Below, piece after piece: positions 1 through 9,272 of a stretch of 64,000 nt of DNA. Each line of letters begins with the position of its first letter. The first letter of the stretch is position 1. A program made the translations under genes and the position numbers. The stretch spans positions 4,592 to 68,591 of the forward strand of contig CAYVKG010000013.1 of assembly GCA_964451955.1 (NCBI GenBank), in the 5' to 3' direction. The stretch comes from JAPLNB01 sp964451955 (GTDB lineage Bacteria > Planctomycetota > Phycisphaerae > Tepidisphaerales > Tepidisphaeraceae). The notes beneath the pieces are model-generated. The model worked only from the letters and a program-made list of their open reading frames with translations, was not told the DNA's origin and made no database searches.

Positions 1-583
1 CCTTCGCCGGATCCACGGGGGCCTTCACAGCCTTGTACTTCCCCCGATTCTGCGGGAATAGACTCGACTCGTGCGTCACCTCATGATTGAACACGGCGAA
101 GAACGGCTTACCCGCCGGCCGCTTTCTCCAGTGCGCGTTCCGGCTCGATTCGTCCCATGCGTCGTTCATGTCGATCGCCGCGTTGTAGTCGGTCTTTGCA
201 TTGTTCGTGCAGTAATACCCCACCTGCCTCAGATACGCCGGGAAACCCCTGAAGAATCCCGGTATCTTCCCCTGGGCCCTCATATGGTGCGCAGGCCCGC
301 AACTGGTCGCATTGACTCCCGTGATCAGCGTGAACCGCGACGGCGCGCACACTGGTGCCGCCGAAAAGCAGTTCTCATACAGCACTCCCTCCCGCGCCAG
401 GCCATCAATCACCGGCGTGTCTACCAGCCGGTTCCCATAGCACCCCACAGTCCGGCAGTTATTGTCCTCGCTCACAATCCACAGAATGTTCGGCCTGCTC
501 CCAACCTCCCCACCCGAAATCTCCCCACCCAATGCCATGGCCCCCACCCCCGCCAGAAATCCGCGACGACTCACGCCGGCCAT
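1..583 (-). CDS. Sulfatase, N-terminal part (cut by window start)
   Basis: The reverse strand translates without a stop from an ATG at 583 to the window edge (194 codons). The N-terminus MAGVSRRGFLAGVGAMALGG is a Tat signal (SRRGFL). It is followed by RPNILWIVSEDNN, the metal-binding start of the alkaline-phosphatase-like sulfatase fold, and by VCAPSR near residue 93. VCAPSR is the C-x-P-S-R motif whose cysteine is matured to formylglycine in type I sulfatases. The enzyme should remove sulfate esters, probably from polysaccharide, outside the cytoplasm; the substrate cannot be told. The C-terminal half lies outside the window. Confidence 0.9.
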   Translation of the reverse strand, partial: MAGVSRRGFLAGVGAMALGGEISGGEVGSRPNILWIVSEDNNCRTVGCYGNRLVDTPVIDGLAREGVLYENCFSAAPVCAPSRFTLITGVNATSCGPAHHMRAQGKIPGFFRGFPAYLRQVGYYCTNNAKTDYNAAIDMNDAWDESSRNAHWRKRPAGKPFFAVFNHEVTHESSLFPQNRGKYKAVKAPVDPAK

Positions 584-726
584 CCAGACCTCCCATCGCT
601 TGCATCTCTTGAGTTCTCAACCTTACCCTCTCGTTACCTCCTTTCCAACCCCTCCAATCCATGTTCGATTCTCGCCTTACCTCACCTCCGCATCCATGGT
701 AGCATCCTCAATACAAGGAGTGTCCC

Positions 727-1881
727 ATGACCATCCAGAGGATTCTCGTTTCCCTCCTCGCAACTCTCGCTCTCGCCGCGCCGGCCTTCCCCCAGACTGC
801 CCACCCCAGCTTCTACGTTTACGTCGGCACCTACACCGGCACGAAATCCAAAGGCATCCAACTCTTCAAATTCGACCCCGCTGTGCCTTCCCTCACGCCC
901 ATGGGCTGCGCCGCCGAACTCACCCACCCCACCTTTCTCACCATCCACCCCAACCGCAAGTACCTCTACGCCATCTCCGAGATTGGCAATTACAATGGCC
1001 AGAAATCGGGCACCGTCGCCAGCTACTCCATTGACCCCTCTGCCGGCAAACTCACCGCCCTCAATAAACAGCCCTCCACAGGCGCCGGGCCCTGCTACGT
1101 TTCGATCGACCATACCGGCAAGTTCGCCCTCGTCGCCAACTACGCCGGCGGCTCCGTCGCCGTCCTACCCCTGAATCCCGACGGTTCCCTCTCGCCGGCG
1201 TCCGCGTCCGTCCAACACCAGGGCTCAGGCCCCAACAAACAACGCCAGGAAGCTCCCCATGCCCACTCCTTCAATCCCTCGCCCGACAACCAGTTCGCTC
1301 TTGCCTGTGACCTCGGCCTCGACAAAGTTCTCATCTATCGTCTCCAGCCCACCACCGGCGAACTCTCGCCCCATGATCCCCACTTTGCCTCTATCACCCC
1401 GGGCAGCGGCCCGCGTCACCTCGCCTTCCACCCCAACGGCAAGTTTCTATACGTCAATCACGAATTGGCCAACGCCGTCTCCGCCTTCTCATATAATTCG
1501 GAGAAGGGTGCCCTCGCCGAGATCCAAACCCTCTCCACTCTCCCCACAGACTTCAACGCCCCATCCACCACCGCCGAAACCGTCGTACATCCCAACGGCA
1601 AGTTCCTCTACGTCTCCAACCGCGGACACGACTCGATTGCCATCTTTTCCGTCGACCCCAAAACCGGCAAGATCACCCCTCAAGGCTTCGAACACACCCT
1701 AGGTAAGAACCCCCGCAACTTCAACATCGACCCCACCGGTTCCTACCTCCTCGTCGCCAACCAGAATTCCGATTCCATCATCGTCTTCAGGATTGACCCC
1801 ACCACCGGCAAACTCACCCCCACCAACAGCAAGGCCCAATGCGGCGCCCCCGTCTGCATCAAGTTCCTCCCCGCACCTTAG
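727..1881 (+). CDS. Secreted lactonase, seven-bladed beta-propeller (YbhE/Pgl type)
   Basis: A 384-aa protein starting at ATG 727 with AAGGAG just upstream. Residues 1-23 are a signal peptide ending in AFPQ. The rest carries repeated propeller strands such as HPNGKFLYVSNRG and HPNRKYLYAISE, typical of the lactonase family (PF10282) that includes 6-phosphogluconolactonase YbhE. Export to the periplasm makes a role in the pentose phosphate pathway unlikely; hydrolysis of a sugar lactone or another lactone is the cautious reading. It ends 80 bp before mgtE on the same strand. Family assignment is firm, substrate unknown. Confidence 0.85.
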   Translation: MTIQRILVSLLATLALAAPAFPQTAHPSFYVYVGTYTGTKSKGIQLFKFDPAVPSLTPMGCAAELTHPTFLTIHPNRKYLYAISEIGNYNGQKSGTVASYSIDPSAGKLTALNKQPSTGAGPCYVSIDHTGKFALVANYAGGSVAVLPLNPDGSLSPASASVQHQGSGPNKQRQEAPHAHSFNPSPDNQFALACDLGLDKVLIYRLQPTTGELSPHDPHFASITPGSGPRHLAFHPNGKFLYVNHELANAVSAFSYNSEKGALAEIQTLSTLPTDFNAPSTTAETVVHPNGKFLYVSNRGHDSIAIFSVDPKTGKITPQGFEHTLGKNPRNFNIDPTGSYLLVANQNSDSIIVFRIDPTTGKLTPTNSKAQCGAPVCIKFLPAP

Positions 1882-1961
1882 GAGTAATTCCTCCCCACTG
1901 CAATTCAACTCACCGCAGTCAAAGAACACTTCTTCTGGTCCCTCGCCCCCGGAGACCCAAA

Positions 1962-3344
1962 ATGCTCGGAATCCTCCTGCACCCCGAAATCGACGAACTA
2001 ATACGCCATAAGAACTGGCAGCAGCTCCATTCGGTCTGTCTCGAACTCGACCCTTCCGACATCGCTGAAATCCTCATCGACCTCCAGGACGATGTCAAAG
2101 CCACCGTCTTCCGCATCCTGCCCCGCAACTGCGCCGCCGATGTCTTCTCGCACCTGCCTCTCGACCACCAGGAAGACCTCCTGCGATCGTTCTCCAGCGA
2201 CCAGGTTCGTGCCCTCTTCGCCGACATGCCCCCAGATGATCAGGCCAGACTCCTCGAAGAACTCCCGGCCGAGTTCACACGACGTCTGCTCGAAACACTC
2301 TCCCCGGATCAGCTCAAATGCGCCCGCGACCTCCTGGGCTATCCCCCCGACACCGCCGGCCGCTATATGACTCCCCAGTACGTCGCCCTCTTGCCCACCA
2401 TGACCGCCAGCCAGGCTCTCGCACACGTCCGAACTTCCGCCAGGAACAAAGAGACTCTCGACGTCCTCTATGTCCTCGACCCTCAAGGCAAGCTCATCAA
2501 GGAGGTCGCCCTCTCCTCGCTCGTCACCGCCAACCCGGACATCCGCGTCGTTGAAATCGAAGACCACCCCCTCGTCGCCGTCCCCGCCTCCACAGACCGC
2601 GAAGAAGTCGTGCAGTCCTTCCGAAAATACGACCGAACCGCACTCCCCGTCGTCGACTCCGACAACCACATGCTCGGGATCATCACCGTCGATGACATTA
2701 TCGACGTGCTCGAATCCGAAGTCACTGAAGACATCCAGAAACTCGGCGGCACCGAAGCCCTTGATGCGCCCTACACCCAAACCGGCTTCTACCGGATGCT
2801 CCGCAAACGCGGCGGCTGGCTTGCCGCGCTCTTCCTCGGCGAAACCCTCACCGCCACCGCCATGGGTCACTTCGAATACGAAATCGAGAAGGCCGCCGTC
2901 GTCGCACTTTTCGTCCCGCTCATCATCTCATCCGGCGGCAACTCCGGCTCACAAGCCACCACCATCATCATTCGCTCTCTCGCCCTCCATGAGCTCAGCC
3001 TCAAGGACTGGTGGCGAGTCTTCTGCAAAGAACTCCTCACCGGACTCTCCCTCGGCGCATTTCTCGGGCTCATCGGCGCTGTCCGCATCGTCCTCTGGTA
3101 CGCCTTCGGCTGGCATCACTACGAAGGACACCCCTACCTCATCGCCGCCACCGTATGGGCGAGCCTTATCGGTGTCGTCGCCTTCGGCTCCACCGTCGGT
3201 TCCATGCTCCCCTTCATCCTCCGAAAACTCCGCTTCGACCCCGCTTCCGCTTCCGCACCCTTCGTCGCAACTCTCGTTGACGTCACCGGCCTCGTCATCT
3301 ACTTCTCCGTCGCCTTGTTCATCCTCAAAGGCTCTCTGCTATAG
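1962..3344 (+). CDS. mgtE: Magnesium transporter MgtE
   Basis: ATG 1962 follows GGAG and gives a 460-aa protein, the usual MgtE length; the frame is open further upstream but that extension is not MgtE-like. Residues 1-125 are the helical N domain (DPSDIAEILIDL, LPLDHQEDLL). About 130-250 is a CBS pair (YMTPQYVALLPTMTASQAL; ALPVVDSDNHMLGIITVDDI) that senses cytoplasmic Mg2+. About 270-460 is the five-helix membrane domain with the hallmark SSGGNSGSQATT. It forms a dimeric Mg2+ channel in the inner membrane. No Mg-responsive leader fits in the 80 bp before it. Confidence 0.96.
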   Translation: MLGILLHPEIDELIRHKNWQQLHSVCLELDPSDIAEILIDLQDDVKATVFRILPRNCAADVFSHLPLDHQEDLLRSFSSDQVRALFADMPPDDQARLLEELPAEFTRRLLETLSPDQLKCARDLLGYPPDTAGRYMTPQYVALLPTMTASQALAHVRTSARNKETLDVLYVLDPQGKLIKEVALSSLVTANPDIRVVEIEDHPLVAVPASTDREEVVQSFRKYDRTALPVVDSDNHMLGIITVDDIIDVLESEVTEDIQKLGGTEALDAPYTQTGFYRMLRKRGGWLAALFLGETLTATAMGHFEYEIEKAAVVALFVPLIISSGGNSGSQATTIIIRSLALHELSLKDWWRVFCKELLTGLSLGAFLGLIGAVRIVLWYAFGWHHYEGHPYLIAATVWASLIGVVAFGSTVGSMLPFILRKLRFDPASASAPFVATLVDVTGLVIYFSVALFILKGSLL

Positions 3345-3492
3345 CCCCAAACCCCGCTCTCAATATGGCTCGCACCTCGCTCCAGCCAAAGCCTGAATCT
3401 GGACAGTCCCCCGTTCCCCACGATAATGAATTCCCGTCATCTGGTGGCTCGTCCGCCCCTAGGCCTGTGCTCGCCCGCAAGGAGGTCAACCT

Positions 3493-5319
3493 GTGAATCG
3501 CCGACAATTCCTCTCCCTAACCTCCGCCGCTCTCCTCAAGCCGTCCCTCAACCCTCCCTGGCTGCCCGCTGCAGCCTCGGCTCCGCTCCAGATCGCTTTC
3601 CGACGAACCCGTCAATCCCCGCTATTCGAGCAGGTCACCGTCAACGACCAGCCTCTCGTCATACCCGACGAAAACGTCGGCCTCCTCGACGCCTTCTGCC
3701 AACCCATCGAAAACCAGACACCCGCCGTCGCATCGATCCTCAACGCCAACACCCCATCCCAAAACGCGGGCGCCATCCGGCTCTCCCTCACTCACCAACT
3801 GCACAGTTCTTCCCACAACTCCACCGAAGACCTCCTCCGGGCCACCCTCACCTTAAGAAACACCTCCGACAAAGCCTCTCAAGTCCTCGCCGGATTCCTC
3901 ACCGGCGCACGCCCCTGCCCCGACCCCGCCCGCCAACAAGTCTACCTCCCCCTATCCGCTTCCCCTCTCGGCGACTCGGACAACGACCCCAGGAAACGCC
4001 TCAAAGACTGCCGCCAGAACCTCCGCAACGAACCGCTCCTCTGCCACTACCTCGAACCCGCCGCCAGCAACCCCGCCCATTCCTCCACGCGCGCACCCCT
4101 GCTCCTGCCAATCCTCGACATCTCCGCCGACAACGCCCCCTGCCGCATTGCTCTCTTCACCTTGCCCACACAGCCCGCCTTCTTCCAGTCAAACCAGGGA
4201 CCCGCTTCCCGCGCGTGGCGCGCCGCCACCACCATCCGCCTCGCCCCAGGACAGTCCCTCGCCCTTACCGCTTTCCTCCTCATTCACTCCGCCGATCCCT
4301 CCCATGCCTGGAATGTCTTTCGACAATTCGCCCACAAGGAAGAATTCCCCCCCATCGCCTGGCCAGGCGATGTCCGTGTCCATTACTTCGACTTCCTCGG
4401 TCCCGCAAAGGCCAATGGTCCACGTGGCCCCGGCTACGATGCCGACTCCCAACACTTCAACGAGTTCCACGTCGGCATGGCTACACAGCACGGTTATTAC
4501 CTCTCCTACGGCGATTTCATCCACCCCGACCGAAAACAATGGACCGCCATGCCTAACGACCCCGCCGGGCCTGTCCCCATGTCTCTCGACATCATTCGCC
4601 AGCGCATCCAGAACACCCGAAAACTCGGCGTTCGACCCGCCATCTACATGCACTACACCATCCTCGACGAAGGTTCGCCCCTCTTCGAGAACATGCGAGA
4701 CTCCATTCAGGTCAACCCCGATGGGAATCCTGTCCCCTTCGGCTGGGAAGGCCCCGATGTCATCAGGAAAACCTGGAAAATGTCCCACGCCTCCCCGCAG
4801 TGGCGCAAACACCTCGTCCAACAGGCGCACTGGATCATGGAACTTCTCAACCCCGACGCCATTGTCCTCGACGAGACCTTCTCCGCTTACGGCATCGACC
4901 ACCACAAGTCCCATGGCGGTCCCCTCTCCCTTGGAGGCATTGAATTGATGCGCCAGCTGCGAAATGCCGTCCGCCAGTTCGGACCCGACAAGGCTCTGTT
5001 CGCCAGCGATTGCTCGATGGGGAACTTCTGCCTCTGGGGCGATGGCGAAGCCGGCGACCACTGCTACGACCGCCTCCTGGGACATGACCTCTACCGCACA
5101 AGCCCCATCCGCTACACCGCCCCACTCGGCAAGAAACCATGGCTTCCCTGCGCCTGGCTCTACAAGTCCCTCTGGAACGCGCAAGTCGACCTCGCGAGAA
5201 AAACCCGCGCCGCCGTCGGACTCACCAACGGCTGGGGTGACAACCTCGGCCTCACTCGACTGCCCCACAACGTCAAACAGCAAATGCTCGCAGATATCAA
5301 CACCCTTGTACGCATCTAA
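3493..5319 (+). CDS. Secreted glycosidase-like protein, unassigned family
   Basis: A GTG start at 3493 is set by a strong AAGGAGG seven bases upstream and gives 608 aa. The N-terminus NRRQFLSLTSAALL is Tat-like. The first 270 residues look beta-rich. The C-terminal part reads like a (beta/alpha)8 barrel: DVRVHYFDFLG, RKLGVRPAIYMHY, ILNPDAIVLDETFSAYGID-like segments, KALFASDCSMGNFCLWGDG and VGLTNGWGDN. The acidic pair after IVLD may be catalytic, but this is inference. The layout resembles alpha-galactosidase-like or DUF6259-like hydrolases; I cannot place it in a named family. A role in extracellular polysaccharide breakdown fits the neighbourhood. Confidence 0.6.
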   Translation: MNRRQFLSLTSAALLKPSLNPPWLPAAASAPLQIAFRRTRQSPLFEQVTVNDQPLVIPDENVGLLDAFCQPIENQTPAVASILNANTPSQNAGAIRLSLTHQLHSSSHNSTEDLLRATLTLRNTSDKASQVLAGFLTGARPCPDPARQQVYLPLSASPLGDSDNDPRKRLKDCRQNLRNEPLLCHYLEPAASNPAHSSTRAPLLLPILDISADNAPCRIALFTLPTQPAFFQSNQGPASRAWRAATTIRLAPGQSLALTAFLLIHSADPSHAWNVFRQFAHKEEFPPIAWPGDVRVHYFDFLGPAKANGPRGPGYDADSQHFNEFHVGMATQHGYYLSYGDFIHPDRKQWTAMPNDPAGPVPMSLDIIRQRIQNTRKLGVRPAIYMHYTILDEGSPLFENMRDSIQVNPDGNPVPFGWEGPDVIRKTWKMSHASPQWRKHLVQQAHWIMELLNPDAIVLDETFSAYGIDHHKSHGGPLSLGGIELMRQLRNAVRQFGPDKALFASDCSMGNFCLWGDGEAGDHCYDRLLGHDLYRTSPIRYTAPLGKKPWLPCAWLYKSLWNAQVDLARKTRAAVGLTNGWGDNLGLTRLPHNVKQQMLADINTLVRI

Positions 5320-5620
5320 GCCCAACACGTCGCCTCCATCATGCCTATCGTAACGGCACCCCCCCACGCTTCAGGGCACAGGCGCAAAAAGGGCTCCTTC
5401 TACGCGACTTCCCTCACTGTTTTGAACGCCCGGCAGATCCGTTCGGCCTGCCTGCGTTTTGAGTAAGCCAAAGGACCGTATAGTTTTCTCGCCGTTCAGA
5501 AATGCCCCAATCAATCACATCCGCCGATGAATCTCGCGAAACCGCCGCTCGATTCGGCCGGCCAAGCGGAACATGCGATGATGTTCGGTCGACATGCGAC
5601 AATCCGGCCCCCGCCACCAT
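5320..5620. other. Non-coding gap between convergent genes
   Basis: This 301-bp stretch separates the 3' ends of the glycosidase-like gene (+) and the BlaI-type gene (-). I see no coding frame with recognisable features, no RNA gene, and no clear terminator hairpin with a T-run. Confidence 0.5.
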
Positions 5621-6013
5621 TCACGGTCTGCCCCTCTTGGCCTTGCGATCCAGCCGTTGCCGCAACTCATCCAAGTCGTCCTTGCCGAGATCCTTTGACT
5701 GCAACAGGCTCTCCATCGCAGCCAGCGACGACCCGTCAAATGCTCGATTCACAATGTCGCGCAGCATGCCCCCAGCTGTCTTCCGCTCCGTCACAGCCGC
5801 CTTGTAGCGGTGGCAACCATCCTGCTTCTCGCTACGCAGATATCCCTTGCGAGTCATGATGTTCATCATCGTCAGCACCGAGTTGTGCGCCAGATCACGC
5901 CATGGCACTAACGCGTTCCTCACCTGGCGCACTGTCACCTCACCCTCCCGCCAGACCACCTTGAGTATCTCAAGCTCCAACTCAGTCGGGTGCTTCGATG
6001 CATGCCTGGCCAT
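5621..6013 (-). CDS. BlaI/MecI/CopY-type transcriptional repressor
   Basis: ATG 6013 is preceded by GGAGGGCAAC and gives 130 aa, normal for the family; the open frame upstream is not conserved-looking. Residues 8-80 form the winged helix: TELELEILKVVWREGEVTVR, then LAHNSVLTMMNIMTRKGYL as recognition helix and wing. The C-terminal helices (residues 85-125) would dimerise and hold the protease cleavage site in classical BlaI. Such repressors usually sit beside a BlaR1-type M56 metalloprotease that inactivates them. None is next to this gene, so its inducer protein must be elsewhere or absent. Confidence 0.88.
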   Translation of the reverse strand: MARHASKHPTELELEILKVVWREGEVTVRQVRNALVPWRDLAHNSVLTMMNIMTRKGYLRSEKQDGCHRYKAAVTERKTAGGMLRDIVNRAFDGSSLAAMESLLQSKDLGKDDLDELRQRLDRKAKRGRP

Positions 6014-6305
6014 GTTGCCCTCCACGCGCACGCGACAGCGATTCCCGGATTGTAATGGTACGGCCATCCTCAGCCAACCTCGACAGGCAAAGCCAATGGC
6101 CTCCGCCATCCATCCCATTCATCGGATGTTCGGATAGGGCCTCCCAAATGCAAGACAGTCACAACCAGAACCGGCCGCACAAAGTCGCCCCCTGGGCCTG
6201 CCCCTCCAAGTGCCCGGATGAAGCAGTATTCCCCATCGCAAGCATCCCCTACACAATGGTCCCACCCCATCGCTCTGAATGCCCAGTGTTTTCAGTAGTC
6301 AACTC

Positions 6306-6938
6306 TCATTTCCAGATCAAGCCGCATCGACCCTCAACCGCCGACGAGTCTCCCACAGGCCGAAATCCCAGAACCGTTTCCACGTCGGACTTCCGCTCCA
6401 GTGCCAGGCTCACCACTCCTCGGTTCACATCGCCATAGACCCGCAACATCAATTTCCCGCTTATCACGCGCCCGTTCTTGCTTATCCTCGCATCCAACTT
6501 CCCAATACCGGCCCCTTGGTCCGCCAAATCCAGAGTCAGACGATCACCCTTGATTCGCCCCGTCGCTTTGAACGCCCCATCGCTCCCCATCAGACCCAGC
6601 CCATCAATTGACATCGTTCCCCGCACCCGGCCATCGCTCAACCGCTCCGCTATCTGAAGCCTCGCCCTTCGCTCGCTTCCCGCCGGCAGCAACCCGGCAC
6701 CCATGCCACCCACCATCCTCGTCCCGGCGCTCGACTTCACCACAAACTGTCCCGCAAATCGGTCCCCGCCCCCCACGACATTCACCTTCGCGGTACGTCC
6801 CGCTGTCACCACCAGACCTGCCCCGTCACTCGCCAGCGACCAGCCAACCCACGCGATGCCAACCGATAACAACCGCCGACCTTCGAGGTCTTCCATCACT
6901 GCGCTATCCACGCCGCGGCCTTTCGTGTCTTTTCGCAT
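6306..6938 (-). CDS. Secreted protein with LEPR-XLL-like N-terminal motif
   Basis: ATG 6938 has GGAGGTGCGC upstream, a strong site, giving 210 aa. Residues 14-23 read MEDLEGRRLLS, close to the LEPR-XLL motif found at the N-terminus of many large planctomycete surface proteins and thought to be linked to their export. The rest is beta-strand-like (GRTAKVNVVGGGDRFAGQFVV; ISKNGRVISGKLMLRVYG) with no enzyme motif. At 210 aa it is very short for such proteins, which often exceed 1000 aa. It is divergent from recG, with only 86 bp between the starts. Function unknown; the surface role is inferred. Confidence 0.65.
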   Translation of the reverse strand: MRKDTKGRGVDSAVMEDLEGRRLLSVGIAWVGWSLASDGAGLVVTAGRTAKVNVVGGGDRFAGQFVVKSSAGTRMVGGMGAGLLPAGSERRARLQIAERLSDGRVRGTMSIDGLGLMGSDGAFKATGRIKGDRLTLDLADQGAGIGKLDARISKNGRVISGKLMLRVYGDVNRGVVSLALERKSDVETVLGFRPVGDSSAVEGRCGLIWK

Positions 6939-7024
6939 GCGCACCTCCACCCGCAAACACCCAAACAACCACTTCACGCTCATTATACAGCCCCCCTCTT
7001 CGCCGGGTAGAATCTTTTCACGAT

Positions 7025-9118
7025 ATGCCCCGCGCCGTATCACCACAATCTCTTGCGTCCCTCGCCACGCCTGTCGAATCGCTCGAGGGCATCGGAAACT
7101 CCCGCGCAAGAGAACTCCATACCCGCAACATCTTCACTCTCGCCGACCTCATCGAGTACTTCCCCAGAGCCTACCAACTCGAACGCTCGGAACAGCCCAT
7201 CGCAAACCTCATCCCCAACGCCATCCAGTTCGCGCGCGGCGAGGTCGTCGCATGCGACTACATCCCTTCGCACGGACGCCCACGTTTCCTAGCCACACTC
7301 CAGGACCCCACGGGCAAACTCAGCCTCACCTGGTTCAACGGCTCCTACCTCCGCCAACGCATCCACCCCGGACTCATCCTCCGTGTCCAAGGCCGCGTCC
7401 GTTCCTTCCGCGGTATTCCACAAATGATCCAACCGAAATGGCAACCCATTGAGCCCGATGCCCCCCCCGTGGGCGAAGACCTCCTCCGCGCCATCTACCC
7501 TGCCTCAGCCAGACTCCCCTCCTCCTTTTTTTGGAGCATCATCAACAAACACATCCACCTCGCCCTCCCTAACATCCCCGAGTTCTTTCCCCCGCAAATC
7601 CTTGCCGCCCGCCGACTCCTCCCCCGTCGGGATGCCTTCCGAGCCATCCACCGGCCCGCCAGTTGGCAGGAAGCCGCCGATGCTCGTCGCCGACTCGTCT
7701 ACGATGAACTGATGCTCATGCAGATCGGCCTCGCCCTTAGCCGCCGACTCCGCGCCGGTCGACTCACCGCGCCCGTCATGCGACTCGACAAGCTCCTCGA
7801 TGAACGCATCCGCCGACGCTTTCCTTTCACACTCACCTCCTCACAACAGGATGCCATCTGGGATATTGTGCGCGACCTCCAGAACCCAAACCCGATGAGC
7901 CGCCTGCTCCAAGGTGACGTCGGCTCCGGAAAGACCGTTGTCGCCCTCTACGCCATGCTTCTCGCCGTCGCCAACAAGCTACAGTCCGCACTCCTTGCGC
8001 CCACTGAAGTTCTCGCCGAACAGCACTACCTCACCCTTAATAACCTCCTTTGTGATTCCAGCGTCGCCATCGAACTCTTCACCAATCGCACCAAACGCCA
8101 AAGCAAAGGCTCCCTCGCCAAACACCTGGCCAGCGGCCGAATCCACATCGCTGTCGGAACTCAGGCAATGCTCCAGGAGGACGTCGAGTTCGCGAACCTC
8201 GGCCTCGTTGTGGTCGACGAACAGCACAAGCTAGGCGTCCGACAAAGAGCCCTCCTCAAGTCAAAAGGCCTCGCACCGCACTACCTCGTCATGACCGCCA
8301 CTCCCATCCCTCGAACCCTGGCCCTCTCCTATTTCGCTGACTTCGACATCTCCACGCTCCACGAACTCCCCCCGGGGCGTCAGCCCATCACCACCACCTG
8401 GCTCAAAACCAACCAAGCCAGCCAGGCCTACAACTTCGTGCGCCAACAGGTCGCGACCGGACGACAGGCCTATATCGTTGTGCCCCAAATCGACGACGAT
8501 GGCATCCAGGACGCCAAGTCCGTCAAGACCGAATTCGACCGACTCTCCAAGGGCCCTCTCGCCAACCTCCGCCTCGCCACACTGCACGGCCACATGCCCA
8601 CCAACGAAAAGCAACTCACCATGAACCGCTTCCGCGACCACCTCGTCGATGTGCTCATCGCAACCACCGTCATCGAAGTCGGTATCGACGTCCCCAACGC
8701 CACCGTCATGGTCATCGAAAACGCAGACCGCTTCGGACTCTCCCAACTCCACCAGATCCGCGGGCGCGTCGGTCGAGGGCAACACCAGTCCCATTGCCTC
8801 CTCATCTCCGATGCCGCCTCTGAAGACGCCGCCGCCCGTATCGCCGCACTCGTCCGTACCAGCAACGGCTTCGATATCGCCGAAACCGACCTCAAGCTCC
8901 GCGGCCCGGGCGATTTCTTTGGAATCCGGCAGCATGGGCTCCCTCAATTCAAACTCGCCGACATCACCCAGGAAATCGAACTCCTCCACGAGGCCAAACT
9001 CGATGCCCTCGACCTCCTCAACAGCGACCCCAATCTCACCCATCCTGATCACCGCCCACTCCGCGATGCACTCGCCTCGCAGTTCGGTCAGTCGCTCTTC
9101 CTCGCACAGATCGGCTAA
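7025..9118 (+). CDS. recG: ATP-dependent DNA helicase RecG
   Basis: ATG 7025 gives 697 aa, close to the ~690 aa of RecG; the frame is open for 139 more codons upstream, but that part overlaps the divergent gene and is not RecG-like. Residues 15-60 hold a helix-hairpin-helix-like start (LEGIGNSRARELH). About 65-150 is the OB-fold wedge that splits branched DNA. About 290-460 is helicase lobe 1 with GDVGSGKT near residue 297 and DEQH near 396. About 480-640 is lobe 2 (ATTVIEVGIDVPNAT, QIRGRVGRG). It reverses stalled replication forks and processes Holliday junctions in the cytoplasm. Confidence 0.97.
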   Translation: MPRAVSPQSLASLATPVESLEGIGNSRARELHTRNIFTLADLIEYFPRAYQLERSEQPIANLIPNAIQFARGEVVACDYIPSHGRPRFLATLQDPTGKLSLTWFNGSYLRQRIHPGLILRVQGRVRSFRGIPQMIQPKWQPIEPDAPPVGEDLLRAIYPASARLPSSFFWSIINKHIHLALPNIPEFFPPQILAARRLLPRRDAFRAIHRPASWQEAADARRRLVYDELMLMQIGLALSRRLRAGRLTAPVMRLDKLLDERIRRRFPFTLTSSQQDAIWDIVRDLQNPNPMSRLLQGDVGSGKTVVALYAMLLAVANKLQSALLAPTEVLAEQHYLTLNNLLCDSSVAIELFTNRTKRQSKGSLAKHLASGRIHIAVGTQAMLQEDVEFANLGLVVVDEQHKLGVRQRALLKSKGLAPHYLVMTATPIPRTLALSYFADFDISTLHELPPGRQPITTTWLKTNQASQAYNFVRQQVATGRQAYIVVPQIDDDGIQDAKSVKTEFDRLSKGPLANLRLATLHGHMPTNEKQLTMNRFRDHLVDVLIATTVIEVGIDVPNATVMVIENADRFGLSQLHQIRGRVGRGQHQSHCLLISDAASEDAAARIAALVRTSNGFDIAETDLKLRGPGDFFGIRQHGLPQFKLADITQEIELLHEAKLDALDLLNSDPNLTHPDHRPLRDALASQFGQSLFLAQIG

Positions 9119-9179
9119 CCCTTCAACTCACCTTCCCATCTTCGCTCACCAAGCTGTTCCCGCAGACAATCACCGTGCA

Positions 9180-9207
9180 TTGAATTTCAGCGCAGACTCT
9201 CTAAACT
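9180..9207 (+). promoter_or_regulatory. Possible sigma-70 promoter of the aldolase gene
   Basis: TTGAAT at 9180-9185 and TAAACT at 9202-9207 are separated by 16 bp, each matching the -35 and -10 consensus at four of six bases. Transcription would begin about 60 bp before the aldolase start. Confidence 0.35.
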
Positions 9208-9272
9208 GTGCGCCTCAGGATGCTCCACAAAACGAGCCAAAAATCGTTTAACCTTAGAAAGGATATGTAGTT

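Noticed and set aside
1839..1961. A longer MgtE start
   Set aside because: The extra 41 residues overlap the lactonase end and are Arg/Pro-rich; ATG 1962 has a ribosome site and gives the family length.
4189..5367. A 392-codon antisense frame rich in Gly, Val and Asp
   Set aside because: It lies opposite the Tat-exported barrel gene, has no domain pattern, and has the composition of a reverse-frame artefact.
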